64,000 nt of DNA from Prochlorococcus marinus CUG1435 (lineage in GTDB: Bacteria; Cyanobacteriota; Cyanobacteriia; PCC-6307; Cyanobiaceae): contig JAEPLP010000001.1 in NCBI GenBank assembly GCA_017644375.1, positions 620,001-684,000 of the forward strand, written 5' to 3'. Below the pieces are notes generated by a model. The model worked only from the letters and a program-made list of their open reading frames with translations. It did no database searches and had not been told where the DNA came from. Made by a program: the position numbers and the translations under genes. Below, in pieces: positions 1 through 11,051 of this stretch. The stretch's first letter is position 1. Each line of letters starts with the position of its first letter.

Positions 1-2
1 AA

Positions 3-2453
3 CAAGATAGTAATTGTGATTCATCTCTCTTGCTTGATTTACTAATAAATAGAGTATCACCAGGAGTTGATGAGGCTGCATATGTAAAAGCAAGCTGGCT
101 TACAGCTATTGTTAATTCAGAAAAATATTGCAAATTCATAAATCCTGAAAAAGCAATTGAAATACTAGGGACAATGATAGGAGGATATAATGTAAATTCT
201 CTGGTCGAAATACTTAAAGGCGAAAATAGTTTACTTGCTAAGAAAGCCGCAGAAGTTTTAAAAAATATTATTCTTGTTTACGACTCAGCTAATGAGATTT
301 ATGAATTGTCTCGAAATAATATTTATGCAAAAGAGGTTATAAATAGTTGGGCAGATGCAGAATGGTTCAAAAATAAAAAAGTTTTAGAGAAAGAGATTAC
401 TTGCTTGGTATTTAAAGTTGACGGAGAAACAAACACAGACGACTTATCTCCTGCTGTACATGCCACAACACGTCCAGATATACCAATGCACGCATTAGCT
501 ATGTTGGAATTTAAAAACCCAGATGGACTAAAGATTCTAGAAAATTTAAAAAAACAAAATTTACCAATAGCTTATGTTGGAGATGTTGTTGGAACAGGTA
601 GTTCTAGAAAATCTGCTATTAATTCACTCATCTGGCATATAGGCGAAGATATCCCTTTTGTTCCAAACAAAAAAACAGGTGGAATAATAATAGGCAGCAA
701 AATAGCTCCTATTTTCTTTAATACTGCTCAAGATTCAGGAGCTTTACCTATAGAAGCTGACGTATCTAATATGAAAACTGGAGATACTCTTAAAATATAT
801 CCTTATGAAGGCATTATCAAAAAAATTGAAAAAAATTCAAATACTGAAGAATTAATAAGCAAGTTCGACTTATATCCATCAACTCTTACTGATGAGATTC
901 AAGCTGGCGGCAGAATTAATCTTATGATTGGAAGATCTCTTACGGACAAAATTAGAAACAAATTAGACTATCAGGCGAGTGAAATATTTACCCGACCACA
1001 AAATCCAAAAGAAAGTAATTCTGGGTTTACTCAAGCTCAAAAAATAGTTGGAAAAGCATGCGGTCTAGATGGAGTCAGGCCAGGAATGACCTGTGAACCA
1101 ATAATGACCACAGTTGGCAGCCAAGATACTACTGGACCAATGACTAGAGATGAACTAAAAGAACTCGCTTGTTTAGGATTCACTGCAGATTTAGTTATGC
1201 AAAGTTTTTGTCATACAGCTGCTTATCCTAAACCAGTTGATCTAGTTACCCATAAAGAACTGCCTGATTTTATATCCCAAAGAGGTGGAGTAGCCCTTAA
1301 ACCTGGAGACGGCATCATTCATAGCTGGCTTAACAGAATGCTTCTCCCTGATACTGTTGGAACTGGTGGAGATAGTCATACAAGATTCCCTCTTGGCATT
1401 TCATTTCCTGGAGGCTCGGGCATTGTTGCCTTCGCGGCTGCAATAGGATCAATGCCATTAAATATGCCGGAATCTGTACTAGTTAAATTTACAGGAGAAT
1501 TATTACCAGGAATTACTTTAAGAGATTTAGTAAATGCAATTCCTCTCTTTGCAATTAGAAAAGGACTCTTAACTGTTGAAAAAGCAAATAAAAAAAATAT
1601 ATTTAACGGGAAAATTATGGAAATTGAGGGATTACCTAACTTAAAACTTGAACAAGCTTTCGAACTTACTGATGCTACTGCAGAACGCTCATGCGCAGGT
1701 AGCACAATACTTTTATCTCAAGAAACTGTTCAAGAATACTTAAGAAGCAATATTTGCTTGCTAGAAAAAATGATTGAAAGCAATTATGAAGACTCAAAAT
1801 CGATTTCAAGAAGAATAAATGATATGAAAAATTGGTTAAAAAAACCCTCATTAATTCAGCCAGACTCAAACGCTAAGTATGAAGAAACCATTGAGATTGA
1901 TTTAGCAAAAGTAACACAACCAATAGTTGCCTGCCCTAACGATCCAGATAACGTCAAGGAAATAACGGATGTTGCCAATACAAATATTGACGAAGTTTTT
2001 ATAGGTTCTTGTATGACAAATATTGGTCATTACAGAGCAGCTGCAAAAGTTCTTGAAGGTGTGCAAAATTTGAAAGCTAAATTATGGATTTGCCCACCGA
2101 CAAAAATGGATGAAGAAACTTTAAAAACTGAAGGCTATTATAAAATATTTGAAAATTGTGGTGCAAGATTAGAGTTACCAGGCTGTTCTTTATGTATGGG
2201 AAATCAAGCCAGAGTAAACGAAGGATCTGTAGTATTTTCTACTAGTACAAGAAATTTTGACAATAGACTTGGGAAAAATGCGCAAGTATTTTTGGGGAGT
2301 GCTGAATTAGCAGCAGTTTGCGCACTTCTTGGAAAAATTCCTGAATTAGAAGAATATCAGGATATTACTAAAAATAAAATTAATCCATATTCAGATGAAC
2401 TTTATCGTTATCTTCAATTTGATGAAATACACGATTTCAGTTTGTCAAAATGA
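3..2453 (+). CDS. acnB: Aconitate hydratase B, 5'-truncated by window edge
   Basis: Converts citrate to isocitrate in the cytosol using a [4Fe-4S] cluster. The frame is open to the left edge, so the true start lies outside; comparison with E. coli AcnB from memory suggests about 45 residues are missing. The visible N-terminus ([18 protein letters not shown]) is the AcnB helical domain, followed by the swivel domain and then the catalytic domains. Cluster cysteines are visible as [10 protein letters not shown] near nucleotide 2010 and GCSLCMG near 2180. The domain order marks the B type rather than AcnA. The next gene, a ClC transporter, starts 9 bp downstream and is probably co-transcribed. 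Confidence 0.95.
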   Translation, partial: QDSNCDSSLLLDLLINRVSPGVDEAAYVKASWLTAIVNSEKYCKFINPEKAIEILGTMIGGYNVNSLVEILKGENSLLAKKAAEVLKNIILVYDSANEIYELSRNNIYAKEVINSWADAEWFKNKKVLEKEITCLVFKVDGETNTDDLSPAVHATTRPDIPMHALAMLEFKNPDGLKILENLKKQNLPIAYVGDVVGTGSSRKSAINSLIWHIGEDIPFVPNKKTGGIIIGSKIAPIFFNTAQDSGALPIEADVSNMKTGDTLKIYPYEGIIKKIEKNSNTEELISKFDLYPSTLTDEIQAGGRINLMIGRSLTDKIRNKLDYQASEIFTRPQNPKESNSGFTQAQKIVGKACGLDGVRPGMTCEPIMTTVGSQDTTGPMTRDELKELACLGFTADLVMQSFCHTAAYPKPVDLVTHKELPDFISQRGGVALKPGDGIIHSWLNRMLLPDTVGTGGDSHTRFPLGISFPGGSGIVAFAAAIGSMPLNMPESVLVKFTGELLPGITLRDLVNAIPLFAIRKGLLTVEKANKKNIFNGKIMEIEGLPNLKLEQAFELTDATAERSCAGSTILLSQETVQEYLRSNICLLEKMIESNYEDSKSISRRINDMKNWLKKPSLIQPDSNAKYEETIEIDLAKVTQPIVACPNDPDNVKEITDVANTNIDEVFIGSCMTNIGHYRAAAKVLEGVQNLKAKLWICPPTKMDEETLKTEGYYKIFENCGARLELPGCSLCMGNQARVNEGSVVFSTSTRNFDNRLGKNAQVFLGSAELAAVCALLGKIPELEEYQDITKNKINPYSDELYRYLQFDEIHDFSLSK

Positions 2454-2462
2454 TCATGAATT

Positions 2463-3821
2463 ATGCCAAACCTCATAAAAGAAAATATTCAAAAAACCAG
2501 TAATAATTCTTCTCGTAGTATCAAAAAATTATTAAGACAAAGATCTCTCGTCGTTGCATTTTCGCTTTTATTAACTGGTCTAGGAGCTTCAATTACGAGC
2601 ATATTTTTTAAAACTGGAATCTACTTTTTTAATAATTGGAGATTAGCACTTTTAGACCAATTTCCATCTATTACAGTATTACCAATTTTTGGAGCTGTAG
2701 GAGGAGCAATTGCAGGATATTTAATAAAAAATATTGCACCTGCAGCAAAAGGTTCAGGTGTGTGTCAAATTATGGGTTTCTTAAGACATAAAAAAGTGCC
2801 AATGAATATAAAAGTAGGATTAGTAAAGCTCGTATCAGGAATTATTGCTATTGGCAGTGGATTCCCTTTGGGTCCAGAGGGGCCATCGGTTCAAATGGGA
2901 GGATCAGTTGCTTGGCAAATGGCTAAATGGCTCAAAGCTCCTACGGCTTTCAGAAGAGTGATAGTAGCAGCAGGTGGTGGTGCTGGAATAGCTGCAGTAT
3001 TTAGCGCTCCTTTAGGAGGGTTTATTTATGCAATAGAAGAGCTATTAAACTCTGCTAGACCAGTAATTTTGCTTTTAGTAGTAGTTACAACTTTCATTGC
3101 AGATTCATCTGCTGATATTCTTCAAGCCTTGGGTTTAGATCCTAAAGCAGGAGGCTTTGATTTTAACCTCGGATTTCTGATTCAAAAAGAATATGACCCA
3201 TCAGTTTTCTTCTTACCTATAGATTTTATTTACCTAGTTTTACTAGGAATAATTATTGGGATTTTTGCAGAACTATACAGCAAATATGTTTTGTTAATGC
3301 AAAATATTGGGAAAAAGTGGTATAAAAATAAATTTATTTTAAAAATGAGTATCTGTGGACTTATTTTGGGAAGTATCTATTCTTTTTTACCAAGTACATT
3401 TCATAATTTAGATGAATTACAGAAAATAATAGCTGAGCAAAATACAAGTATCGGAATTGCTTTGTTAGCAGTTTTAGTATTATTTATCACGACAGGTTTA
3501 GCTGCAGCATCTGGAGCTCCTGGAGGATTATTTTATCCAATGCTTACTTTGGGAGGATCAGTCGGACTCATAATGGGGAACTGGGTAGAAATTGCAACAG
3601 GACATGCACCTAGCACATACATTTTTGCCGGAATGGGAGCTTTTGTAGCAGGATGTTCGCGAACACCAATAACAGCTATGTTTTTAGCTTTTGCCTTAAC
3701 AAAAAATTTATTGATAATGAAACCTGTCTTAATTAGCTGCATTGCTAGTTTTTTTATGGCAAGAGCTTTTAATGAAGAGTCAATTTATGAAAGACAAATA
3801 CAAATAGAATTAGAAGACTAA
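2463..3821 (+). CDS. ClC-family chloride channel or H+/Cl- antiporter
   Basis: Integral membrane protein of 452 aa with about ten hydrophobic segments. Three ClC anion-pathway motifs are visible: GSGV near residue 97, GPEGP at 137-141 with the gating glutamate E139, and GLFYP near residue 355. The gating glutamate is intact, which fits a functional transporter; channel and antiporter cannot be separated by eye. There is no cytoplasmic CBS pair, so it is the short bacterial form. It starts 9 bp after acnB and its 3' end faces purU 10 bp away. The likely role is anion and pH balance. Confidence 0.9.
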   Translation: MPNLIKENIQKTSNNSSRSIKKLLRQRSLVVAFSLLLTGLGASITSIFFKTGIYFFNNWRLALLDQFPSITVLPIFGAVGGAIAGYLIKNIAPAAKGSGVCQIMGFLRHKKVPMNIKVGLVKLVSGIIAIGSGFPLGPEGPSVQMGGSVAWQMAKWLKAPTAFRRVIVAAGGGAGIAAVFSAPLGGFIYAIEELLNSARPVILLLVVVTTFIADSSADILQALGLDPKAGGFDFNLGFLIQKEYDPSVFFLPIDFIYLVLLGIIIGIFAELYSKYVLLMQNIGKKWYKNKFILKMSICGLILGSIYSFLPSTFHNLDELQKIIAEQNTSIGIALLAVLVLFITTGLAAASGAPGGLFYPMLTLGGSVGLIMGNWVEIATGHAPSTYIFAGMGAFVAGCSRTPITAMFLAFALTKNLLIMKPVLISCIASFFMARAFNEESIYERQIQIELED

Positions 3822-3831
3822 GAAATTATCT

Positions 3832-4686
3832 TCAATCAAAAACAGCAGTTTTGCTGTTATAAACAAATACTTGATGATTTAAATGTAATCTAACTGCTCT
3901 TGCTAGAGCTATTCTCTCAATATCTCTTCCTTTTCTAATCAAATCATCTACTTCATCCCTATGACTTACATTAACTGTGCATTGCTCTATTATCGGACCA
4001 TCATCAAGATCTTCAGTAACGTAGTGGGCTGTAGCACCGATCAATTTTACACCCCTCTTCCATGCTCGATGATATGGTTGCGCCCCCTTAAATGCGGGTA
4101 AGAAAGAATGATGAATATTTATAATTGAAGAAAACTTTTTTAAAAAAGAGTCGCTCAAAATTTGCATGTATTTGGCTAATACAACAAGATCAATTTCATA
4201 TTCTTGTAGCAAATTTAAAAATTGATCTTCAACATCAGATTTATCATTATTAAAAGTATCAATATAGACAAATTGCGCATTAAAATCATTTGCAATAATT
4301 TCAAGATCAGAATGATTTGAAATTATTAACGGCACTTTCATTTTGAGTTCACCATTTCTTACTCGCCAAAGTAAATCAATCAAACAATGATTTTGTTTAC
4401 TCACGAAAATAGCAACATTTGGAATCTCATCAGAATAGTTTACGTTAAATTTTCCATTTACTTCAGATGCAATTTTTTCAAATTCATCGTAAATTTGATC
4501 TCTATTAAAAGATGGATTTTTACTATCCCATTCGATTCGACTAAGAAACAAACCAGCATCTTGATCTGTATGATGATCAGAATGCTTTATATTGCCACCA
4601 TAATTTGAAATCCAACTTGTAAGTAGACTTACAAGACCAGGTCTATCGGGACAAACAATTTTGAATATAATTGAAGGATGTTCCAA
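3832..4686 (-). CDS. purU: Formyltetrahydrofolate deformylase
   Basis: Hydrolyses 10-formyl-THF to formate and THF, balancing one-carbon pools and supplying formate. Residues 1-85 form an ACT domain (IIFKIVCPDRPGLVSLLTSW); residues 88-284 form a GART-like formyltransferase domain. The catalytic triad expected for this fold is present as N190, H192 (NIHHSFLPAF) and D228 (DLDDGP). The 284-aa length is normal for PurU, and the N-terminal ACT domain separates it from PurN. It is divergent from the following FAD oxidase with only 26 bp between start codons. Confidence 0.95.
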   Translation of the reverse strand: MEHPSIIFKIVCPDRPGLVSLLTSWISNYGGNIKHSDHHTDQDAGLFLSRIEWDSKNPSFNRDQIYDEFEKIASEVNGKFNVNYSDEIPNVAIFVSKQNHCLIDLLWRVRNGELKMKVPLIISNHSDLEIIANDFNAQFVYIDTFNNDKSDVEDQFLNLLQEYEIDLVVLAKYMQILSDSFLKKFSSIINIHHSFLPAFKGAQPYHRAWKRGVKLIGATAHYVTEDLDDGPIIEQCTVNVSHRDEVDDLIRKGRDIERIALARAVRLHLNHQVFVYNSKTAVFD

Positions 4687-4712
4687 AAATCTTTAACTAT
4701 TTAGTCAGGTAA

Positions 4713-5816
4713 GTGAGTATATCTAATATATCAATGAAAAGCTTAAAAGAAAATTTTCAAAAAACACACATAATTATTATTGGATCTGGAATCATTGGTA
4801 AATTTAACGCTCTAGAATTATCAGAATTAGGTTTCCAGGTAACCATTGTAGACCCTGCTCAACAAAAAAATAGTAGCAATGCAGCATTGGGCTTGCTAAT
4901 GGGTAATATGTATTTAAAAAGAAAAGGAAGAAGTTGGACTTTAAGGAAAGAAAGCATAGAATTATGGCCAAAATGGATAGAGTTTCTAAGAGAATTTAAT
5001 ACTAAATTACAAATTACAAAGCCATTAATTCAACTTACTACAAATGAAGAAAAGTTTAAAAAACTTAAAAAATTCGTTAATGAAAATAATGATGAAAACT
5101 TAAAAATTTTAGAAAGAGACTCAACACTTATAAAGAATATAAAAAATACCTTCCAAATAAAAAATATAATGGGAATGATATCCCACAAAGATGGGAGGAT
5201 AAATGCTTTTTCTTTACTACAGACATTAGATATATATCTAAAAATTAAAAAAGTTGCTTTTTTAGAAGATCAAATCATAGAAATTAGAAAATCAAAAAAT
5301 CAATGGCTTTCTAAAACAAGAAACAACGAAGAAATCAAATCTGACATAGTTATTTTATGTAATTCTCTAAAAGCAGTCGATTTAATAGATAACCTATCTC
5401 ACAACATCAAATTAAAACCTGTTTTGGGTCAAGCTATGGAAGTGAATATTAGCGATGCAGAAGTTAATTTTTTATCACTTCCAAAACAATTCAATATAAA
5501 TGGTAAAAATATAATTCCAAAATCAAAAAATAAGCTTATAATTGGTTCAACTGATGAATATCGCACCAAGCCAGAAGACAATATATTCGAACAACTCACA
5601 GATTTTCTCGATAAAAAACCAAATTGGCTTACAAAAGATAAAATTTACAAAAAATGGTTTGGTATAAGGTCAAGACCTGATGGAGAACCATCACCAATTA
5701 TGAGAAATTTGGAAGATGGCCTAATTGTATGTACAGGGTTTTACAAAAATGGATTTTTGCTTGCTCCAGCTTGCTCTAAATGGGTCGCTAATGAAATTAA
5801 GAATTACTTAACCTAA
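4713..5816 (+). CDS. FAD-dependent amino-acid oxidase, DadA/ThiO-like
   Basis: Protein of 367 aa with an N-terminal Rossmann FAD-binding motif ([20 protein letters not shown], acidic residue after the second strand) and a C-terminal segment [12 protein letters not shown]...[12 protein letters not shown] typical of the DAO superfamily. It probably oxidises a small amine or amino acid, for example glycine oxidase (ThiO) or a D-amino-acid dehydrogenase; the substrate cannot be told from sequence. The start is GTG at 4713; an in-frame ATG at 4734 just before the FAD motif is an alternative. Its 3' end overlaps dnaK by 4 bp. Confidence 0.8.
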   Translation: MSISNISMKSLKENFQKTHIIIIGSGIIGKFNALELSELGFQVTIVDPAQQKNSSNAALGLLMGNMYLKRKGRSWTLRKESIELWPKWIEFLREFNTKLQITKPLIQLTTNEEKFKKLKKFVNENNDENLKILERDSTLIKNIKNTFQIKNIMGMISHKDGRINAFSLLQTLDIYLKIKKVAFLEDQIIEIRKSKNQWLSKTRNNEEIKSDIVILCNSLKAVDLIDNLSHNIKLKPVLGQAMEVNISDAEVNFLSLPKQFNINGKNIIPKSKNKLIIGSTDEYRTKPEDNIFEQLTDFLDKKPNWLTKDKIYKKWFGIRSRPDGEPSPIMRNLEDGLIVCTGFYKNGFLLAPACSKWVANEIKNYLT

Positions 5817-7723
5817 TCTTTAGTTTCAGTAAAGTCAGCATCAATTACGTCATCACCGCCTTTTTCAGTTGAATCATTCTGATCAGGACCACCACCAGTT
5901 GGGCCAGATGTTGGTGGCTGATTGCCGGGTTGCTGATAAACAGATGACCCTACCGCATAAAGTTCTTGCTGGAGTTCTTCAAGAAGTTTTTTCATTGATT
6001 CATAATCTTCTTTTGAAGTTGCTTCTTTTAAAGCATTACTTTTTTCTTCGACTTTAGATTTTGCTGCAGCATCAATTTTGTCTCCAAGCTCACCAAGTTG
6101 CTTTTCTGTCTGATAAACAAGTGTTTCAGCTTGATTTTTTAAATCAATTTTTTCTCTTTTTTCTTTATCTGCAGATGCATTCGATTCAGCATCCTTTACC
6201 ATTTTTTCTACTTCATTGTCAGATAAAGTAGAGGCACCAGTGATAGAAATACTTTGCTCTTTACCACTCCCTTTATCCTTAGCCGTAACGCTAAGAATAC
6301 CATTTGCATCGATATCAAATGTAACTTCAATTTGAGGAACACCTCTTGGCGCTGAAGGTATACCATCCAATCTAAAAGTTCCTAAGCTTTTGTTGTCAGA
6401 AGCCATTTCTCTTTCGCCCTGCAAAACGTGTATTTCTACATTCGTTTGTCCATCTACAGCAGTTGAATATGTTTCAGACTTCTTCGTAGGCACTGTAGTA
6501 TTTCGATTTATCATTTTTGTCATTACTCCCCCTAATGTCTCTACACCTAAAGAAAGTGGAGTAACGTCAAGCAACAATATATCCTTAACCTCTCCTGCTA
6601 AAACTCCTCCTTGAATTGCCGCTCCAACAGCTACTACCTCATCAGGATTAACAGTTTGATTTGGTTCTTTACCTATTATTTTTTTAACTAAATCTAGAAC
6701 AGCAGGTATTCTTGATGAGCCTCCCACCATTACCACTTCATCAATTTCACTAGTAGAAATTTTTGCATCACTTATAGCTCTCTCAACTGGGGTCTTACAC
6801 CTATCAATTAAGGAGGCTGCTAATTCCTCGAATTTTACCCTAGTTAAGTTCAAATCCAAATGTTTAGGACCTTCGGGCGTCGCTGTGATAAAAGGTAAAT
6901 TTATTTCACTTTGAGTAGCATTTGAAAGCTCAATTTTTGCTTTCTCTGCAGCTTCAGTAAGTCTTTGTAAAGCTTGCTTATCCTGTCTAAGGTCAATTCC
7001 CTCATTTGATTTAAAAGTACTAGCTAAATGATCTACGATGCATCTATCAAAATCGTCACCACCTAAATGTGTATCTCCAGATGTAGACAAAACTTCAGTT
7101 ACTCCATCTCCAGCTTCAATAACTGAAACATCAAATGTTCCTCCACCTAAGTCAAAAACAAGAATTTTTTCATTTTCTTTATCCAAACCATATGCTAAAG
7201 CTGCAGCAGTTGGCTCGTTAACAATCCTGAGGACTTCTAAACCAGCAATCTTTCCTGCATCTTTTGTAGCCTGTCTTTGAGAGTCATTAAAATAAGCTGG
7301 AACTGTAATTACAGCCTGTGTCACTTTTTCGCCAAGGTATTTACCTGCATCATCTGCTAACTTTCTTAAAACTTGAGAACTTACCTCTTCAGGAGAAAAC
7401 TGCTTATCCAAAATAGGACACTTTAATTTGACGCTAGAACCCGATTTTTCAACAGAATAACTAACTTCTTTAGATTCTTCATTAACTTCATCCACTCTTC
7501 TACCAACAAAACGCTTTGCTGAATAAAAAGTGTTTTCAGGATTCATTACTGCTTGTCTTTTAGCAATTTGACCAACAAGCTGATCTTGATTTTTAGTATA
7601 TGCAACAACTGATGGAGTAGTTCTGAAACCCTCAGCATTTGCTATTACAGTAGGTTTACCACCTTCCATTACTGCGACACAACTATTAGTTGTTCCTAAG
7701 TCGATTCCTACAACCTTACCCAT
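5813..7723 (-). CDS. dnaK: Molecular chaperone DnaK (Hsp70)
   Basis: ATP-driven Hsp70 that works with DnaJ and GrpE, both encoded at 40652-42525. The start at 7723 gives the canonical [15 protein letters not shown] and a 636-aa protein; an ATG ten codons upstream at 7753 is possible but would add a non-conserved extension. Visible signatures are the phosphate loop [23 protein letters not shown] and [12 protein letters not shown], then a substrate domain containing [15 protein letters not shown] and a lid ending in a Gly/Pro/Asp-rich tail. It stands alone, facing away from aroE, and no CIRCE inverted repeat is visible upstream. Confidence 0.97.
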   Translation of the reverse strand: MGKVVGIDLGTTNSCVAVMEGGKPTVIANAEGFRTTPSVVAYTKNQDQLVGQIAKRQAVMNPENTFYSAKRFVGRRVDEVNEESKEVSYSVEKSGSSVKLKCPILDKQFSPEEVSSQVLRKLADDAGKYLGEKVTQAVITVPAYFNDSQRQATKDAGKIAGLEVLRIVNEPTAAALAYGLDKENEKILVFDLGGGTFDVSVIEAGDGVTEVLSTSGDTHLGGDDFDRCIVDHLASTFKSNEGIDLRQDKQALQRLTEAAEKAKIELSNATQSEINLPFITATPEGPKHLDLNLTRVKFEELAASLIDRCKTPVERAISDAKISTSEIDEVVMVGGSSRIPAVLDLVKKIIGKEPNQTVNPDEVVAVGAAIQGGVLAGEVKDILLLDVTPLSLGVETLGGVMTKMINRNTTVPTKKSETYSTAVDGQTNVEIHVLQGEREMASDNKSLGTFRLDGIPSAPRGVPQIEVTFDIDANGILSVTAKDKGSGKEQSISITGASTLSDNEVEKMVKDAESNASADKEKREKIDLKNQAETLVYQTEKQLGELGDKIDAAAKSKVEEKSNALKEATSKEDYESMKKLLEELQQELYAVGSSVYQQPGNQPPTSGPTGGGPDQNDSTEKGGDDVIDADFTETKD

Positions 7724-7840
7724 GGGTAAATTCTCATATTTTATATTCTCCATAATCGGTCATCGGAGTCATTATTGTTACTCAAAGACGGGGTGTGGTT
7801 CCCGAACAGATCGTAATTTTTTTAAAAAAAATTTCTAAAC
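7724..7840. promoter_or_regulatory. Divergent dnaK/aroE intergenic region
   Basis: Region between the divergent starts of dnaK and aroE that must hold promoters for both. I see no CIRCE (HrcA) palindrome. A GC-richer block at about 7782-7812 (gacggggtgtggttcccg) stands out against the AT-rich background but matches no site I know. The ten codons 7724-7753 could belong to dnaK if its upstream ATG is used. Confidence 0.4.
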
Positions 7841-8722
7841 ATGATTACAAGTAAGACATCTTTTATTGCATTAATCGGCAATCCAATTAGCCACTCTTTG
7901 TCACCAATCATGCAAAATGCTGCTCTTCAATATTTAGGATTAGATTTAATTTATATTGCAATACCTTGTAAAAATGAAGATCTAGAAATAGTTCTCAATT
8001 CTTTGAAAAAAATTAATTGCAAGGGATTAAATATTACAATTCCCTTTAAGGAAAAAGTATTTGACCTTTGTAGTGAAATTTCACCTATTGCCAACCAGCT
8101 TAAGGCAATTAATACACTTAAATTAAATTCTAAAAAAGAATGGAGTGCAACTAATACAGATGTAGAAGGATTTATTTATCCATTAAAAAACTTAAATTTA
8201 AGAAACAAACAATCGATTGTACTAGGCTCTGGTGGAGCAGCGAGATCAGTTATACAAGGATTAATAAATTTGAATTTTTCAACAATTTCAGTAGTGTCAC
8301 GCAACAAAAAATCATTAGATGACTTAACAAAAAATTTTGAAAGTCAAATTAAAATTAAGGGTTTGTTAAATAATGATGATAAGGCTAAGAATTTTATTGA
8401 AGAAGCAGATTTAATTGTAAATACCACACCAGTCGGAATGAAAATAGCTACAAATGAAACAAATGAATTACCATATGGAGAAATTTTTTGGAGATCCCTT
8501 AATGAGAAAACAATTGTTTATGATTTAATCTACAATCCTGCACCAACTGACTTATTAAAATTTAGCGCTAATAAAGGTTGCATGACTATCGATGGTTTAC
8601 AAATGCTTGTTGCTCAAGGAATTCAATCATTATCCTTTTGGACTGATGGTTTAGAAGTACCTTTTCATATCATGAATAACGCTTTAAAAAAATATCTTAA
8701 AAAAAATAATGGTAATTTTTAA
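7841..8722 (+). CDS. aroE: Shikimate 5-dehydrogenase
   Basis: Reduces 3-dehydroshikimate to shikimate with NADPH in aromatic amino-acid synthesis. The 293-aa protein shows the substrate pocket SHSLSP at 18-23, catalytic Lys70 (ITIPFKEK) and Asp107 (NTDVEG), and a glycine-rich nucleotide loop VLGSGGAARSV. The pattern fits AroE rather than the quinate-type YdiB, though that distinction is weak by eye. rpsF follows within about 80 bp on the same strand. Confidence 0.95.
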   Translation: MITSKTSFIALIGNPISHSLSPIMQNAALQYLGLDLIYIAIPCKNEDLEIVLNSLKKINCKGLNITIPFKEKVFDLCSEISPIANQLKAINTLKLNSKKEWSATNTDVEGFIYPLKNLNLRNKQSIVLGSGGAARSVIQGLINLNFSTISVVSRNKKSLDDLTKNFESQIKIKGLLNNDDKAKNFIEEADLIVNTTPVGMKIATNETNELPYGEIFWRSLNEKTIVYDLIYNPAPTDLLKFSANKGCMTIDGLQMLVAQGIQSLSFWTDGLEVPFHIMNNALKKYLKKNNGNF

Positions 8723-8805
8723 GAAATTGCCCATCATAATGTATGGTGAATAATGAACAGACGCTCATCGCATACATTTATGAGCCAAAGCCCTTGTCTG
8801 AAACT

Positions 8806-9267
8806 ATGAACGATCAACAATCTTATTACGAAACAATGTACATCCTTCGCCCTGATATTGCGGAAGATGAAGTAACTAATCACATTAACAAATACAATAA
8901 ACTTTTAGAAGAATTTGGCGGCACTATTGTAGATAGTCAAATGAGAGGCAAGAGAAGATTAGCCTATCAAATAGCAAAGCATAGAGAAGGTGTGTACGTT
9001 CAATTAAGTCATCAAGGTGACGGACAACATATTTTTAAAATTGAAAAAGCAATGAGACTGAGTGAAGATGTTATTAGATACATGACGGTTAAACAAGAAG
9101 GGCCTTTACCAACACCAAAAACTTCGAACAAGAGTACACCTCAGACAGATAACAAAGATAATCTAAAAGCCAAAGTAGAATCTAAAGAGGGTCAACCAGA
9201 AACAACTACTGAAACTTCAACTTCAGTAAAAGATAATACTGAAACCAATGAAAATGGAGAATCTTAA
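8806..9267 (+). CDS. rpsF: 30S ribosomal protein bS6
   Basis: Small-subunit ribosomal protein that binds the 16S central domain with bS18. The core ([16 protein letters not shown] ... [20 protein letters not shown]) occupies the first 100 residues, followed by a 50-residue Thr/Lys/Glu-rich low-complexity tail common in cyanobacterial S6. I place the start at ATG 8806 ([16 protein letters not shown], 153 aa); the longer frame from 8743 adds 21 residues outside the family. Its stop lies 3 bp from the end of the convergent argG. Confidence 0.93.
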   Translation: MNDQQSYYETMYILRPDIAEDEVTNHINKYNKLLEEFGGTIVDSQMRGKRRLAYQIAKHREGVYVQLSHQGDGQHIFKIEKAMRLSEDVIRYMTVKQEGPLPTPKTSNKSTPQTDNKDNLKAKVESKEGQPETTTETSTSVKDNTETNENGES

Positions 9268-9270
9268 ATG

Positions 9271-10485
9271 TTAATCATTAGTTTTTGAATTTAACTCGGC
9301 CCAAATTTTATTAGACATACCCCACATATAAATAAAACCCTCTGCTAAGGAATGATTAAACACATCTTCTCTACTGTAAGTTGCTAAATCTTCCCTATAT
9401 AGAGAATTATTTTCAGATATTCTTCCAATGATTGTTGCATTCCCCTTATAAAGTCTAATCTTTACTCTTCCATTGACTGAAGTTTGAGTCGATGAAATAA
9501 ATGCATCCAAACTATCTTTAAGAGGTCCAAACCAAAAACCTTGATAGACTAATTGACCCCATTTTTTTTCCACTGTTCCTTTAAAATCGATAACATCTGG
9601 GTTTAATGTAATGCTTTCTAATTCCTTGTGAGCTTTTATTAAAAGTAAGAGGCCAGGTGTTTCGTAAATCTCTCTACTTTTTATTCCTACTACTCGATCT
9701 TCAATCATATCAATTCTTCCAAAACCATGCTCGCCTGCAAGAAAATTAGCTTTTTTTATAATCTCTACAGGGGTTAAAGATTCATCATTAATTCCAACAG
9801 GAAACCCATTTTTAAAAATTATTTCTATATCTTGAGGAGTATCAGGTGATTTATCAATAGATGATGTCATTGCAAAAATATCTTCAGGCGCCTCTTGCAT
9901 TGTGTCTTCTAATACGCCTGCTTCAATACTCCTACCGAGTAAATTAACATCTATTGAATATGGTGATTTTTTTGATACTGGTGCAGGAATTCCAAATTTT
10001 TCTCCATACAATATTGCCTCTTCTCTACTCATTTTCCATTCCCTTGCAGGAGTAATTATTTTCAAATCAGGACCTAAAGCATGAATTGCTAAATCAAATC
10101 GAACTTGATCATTCCCTTTACCAGTACATCCATGAGCGACTGCGTCAGCACTAAACTCTCGAGCAATATTTACTAGATTCTCTGCAATTAAAGGCCTAGC
10201 AAGAGCTGTAGATAAAGGATATTTATCTTGATATAATGCGTTTGCTCTAATGGCTGGGAAAGCATATCTCTCAACAAAACTATTAACTAAATTACCAACA
10301 ATTGATTGAGATGCACCAGAATTTAATGCTTTTTGCCTAATAAGTTCTAAATCCTCCCCTTGTCCAAGATCAGCCACAAAAGTAACCACTTCTGAAATTC
10401 CATATTCATTCTTTAAATATGGAATACAAACGCTCGTATCTACGCCACCAGAATAAGCTAGTACAACTTTTTTTACCTGATGCAT
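9271..10485 (-). CDS. argG: Argininosuccinate synthase
   Basis: ATP-dependent ligation of citrulline and aspartate, the penultimate step of arginine synthesis; the lyase ArgH is at 36965. The 404-aa protein starts [20 protein letters not shown], carrying the N-type ATP-PPase loop SGGVDTS, and has the conserved [13 protein letters not shown] and [11 protein letters not shown] blocks. Length and motifs are normal. It is convergent with rpsF and transcribed alone or with little upstream context. Confidence 0.97.
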   Translation of the reverse strand: MHQVKKVVLAYSGGVDTSVCIPYLKNEYGISEVVTFVADLGQGEDLELIRQKALNSGASQSIVGNLVNSFVERYAFPAIRANALYQDKYPLSTALARPLIAENLVNIAREFSADAVAHGCTGKGNDQVRFDLAIHALGPDLKIITPAREWKMSREEAILYGEKFGIPAPVSKKSPYSIDVNLLGRSIEAGVLEDTMQEAPEDIFAMTSSIDKSPDTPQDIEIIFKNGFPVGINDESLTPVEIIKKANFLAGEHGFGRIDMIEDRVVGIKSREIYETPGLLLLIKAHKELESITLNPDVIDFKGTVEKKWGQLVYQGFWFGPLKDSLDAFISSTQTSVNGRVKIRLYKGNATIIGRISENNSLYREDLATYSREDVFNHSLAEGFIYMWGMSNKIWAELNSKTND

Positions 10486-10521
10486 CTAAATTTGCTCCAT
10501 AAATTTTAATTTTTGACTTAA

Positions 10522-10716
10522 TTAAGAATTTGAAAACTTATTAAAAACTAATACTATTGTAACTAAAAGAGCTGGACCAAAAACTAGTAATAAGAGAAGA
10601 AAGTTATTAATTATTAAAACATCGGGATTCAAATATCCAAGAAGTTTTAATAATCCAGACAGCAACAAGGAAATTAAGCAGATAAAAAAGTATTTTAAAT
10701 TTCCTTTATCAAACAT
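10522..10716 (-). CDS. Small two-helix membrane protein, unknown function
   Basis: A 64-aa protein made of two hydrophobic stretches (about residues 9-28 and 35-57) joined by a short Asn/Pro/Asp loop and ending in NKFSNS. I do not recognise a family. It lies 36 bp upstream of argG on the same strand, so the two may be co-transcribed, and it is divergent from the DUF3134 gene. A genuine start is plausible because the frame fills the space between neighbours, but short hydrophobic frames are common in AT-rich DNA. Confidence 0.6.
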   Translation of the reverse strand: MFDKGNLKYFFICLISLLLSGLLKLLGYLNPDVLIINNFLLLLLVFGPALLVTIVLVFNKFSNS

Positions 10717-10769
10717 AGTTTTTCGTGTGCATCATTATGTATTATCTTATATATAGAACATAATCTTTA

Positions 10770-11051
10770 ATGGACTCAAATAAACTAAAACTTAGATTAG
10801 ACGATATTTCTGAAGTTAACCCAGCTTTAACTTGCTATCACAGAGATGATCCAGCTCCTGTTTTGCCCCTAAGAGATGAACCTGATCTGCTATCTTGGCT
10901 TGAAAATACAGGAAGGCTGGTTGCTGAAAAAGAAGGAGATTCACAAGAGATTAGTACGATAGAGGAAGAAGAACTTTCAGCGCTAATGGGAGAGAAAGAA
11001 GATTATAAAACTGAAGAGGAACCTTCATTAGAGGATGATTGGGAAGATTAA
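10770..11051 (+). CDS. DUF3134 family protein
   Basis: A 93-aa soluble acidic protein. The N-terminal half (NPALTCYHRDDPAPVLPLRDEPDLLSWL) matches, from memory, the small cyanobacterial DUF3134 family; the C-terminal half is Glu-rich and low-complexity, ending EEPSLEDDWED. No catalytic motif is visible and the function is unknown. It overlaps the start of mraY by 17 bp (11035-11051), which suggests translational coupling. Confidence 0.75.
   Translation: MDSNKLKLRLDDISEVNPALTCYHRDDPAPVLPLRDEPDLLSWLENTGRLVAEKEGDSQEISTIEEEELSALMGEKEDYKTEEEPSLEDDWED

Noticed and set aside
1376-1869. Minus-strand frames within acnB
   Set aside because: They overlap a strongly conserved coding region and have no recognisable protein features.
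7754-7840. CIRCE heat-shock operator before dnaK
   Set aside because: No TTAGCACTC-N9-GAGTGCTAA-like inverted repeat is present.
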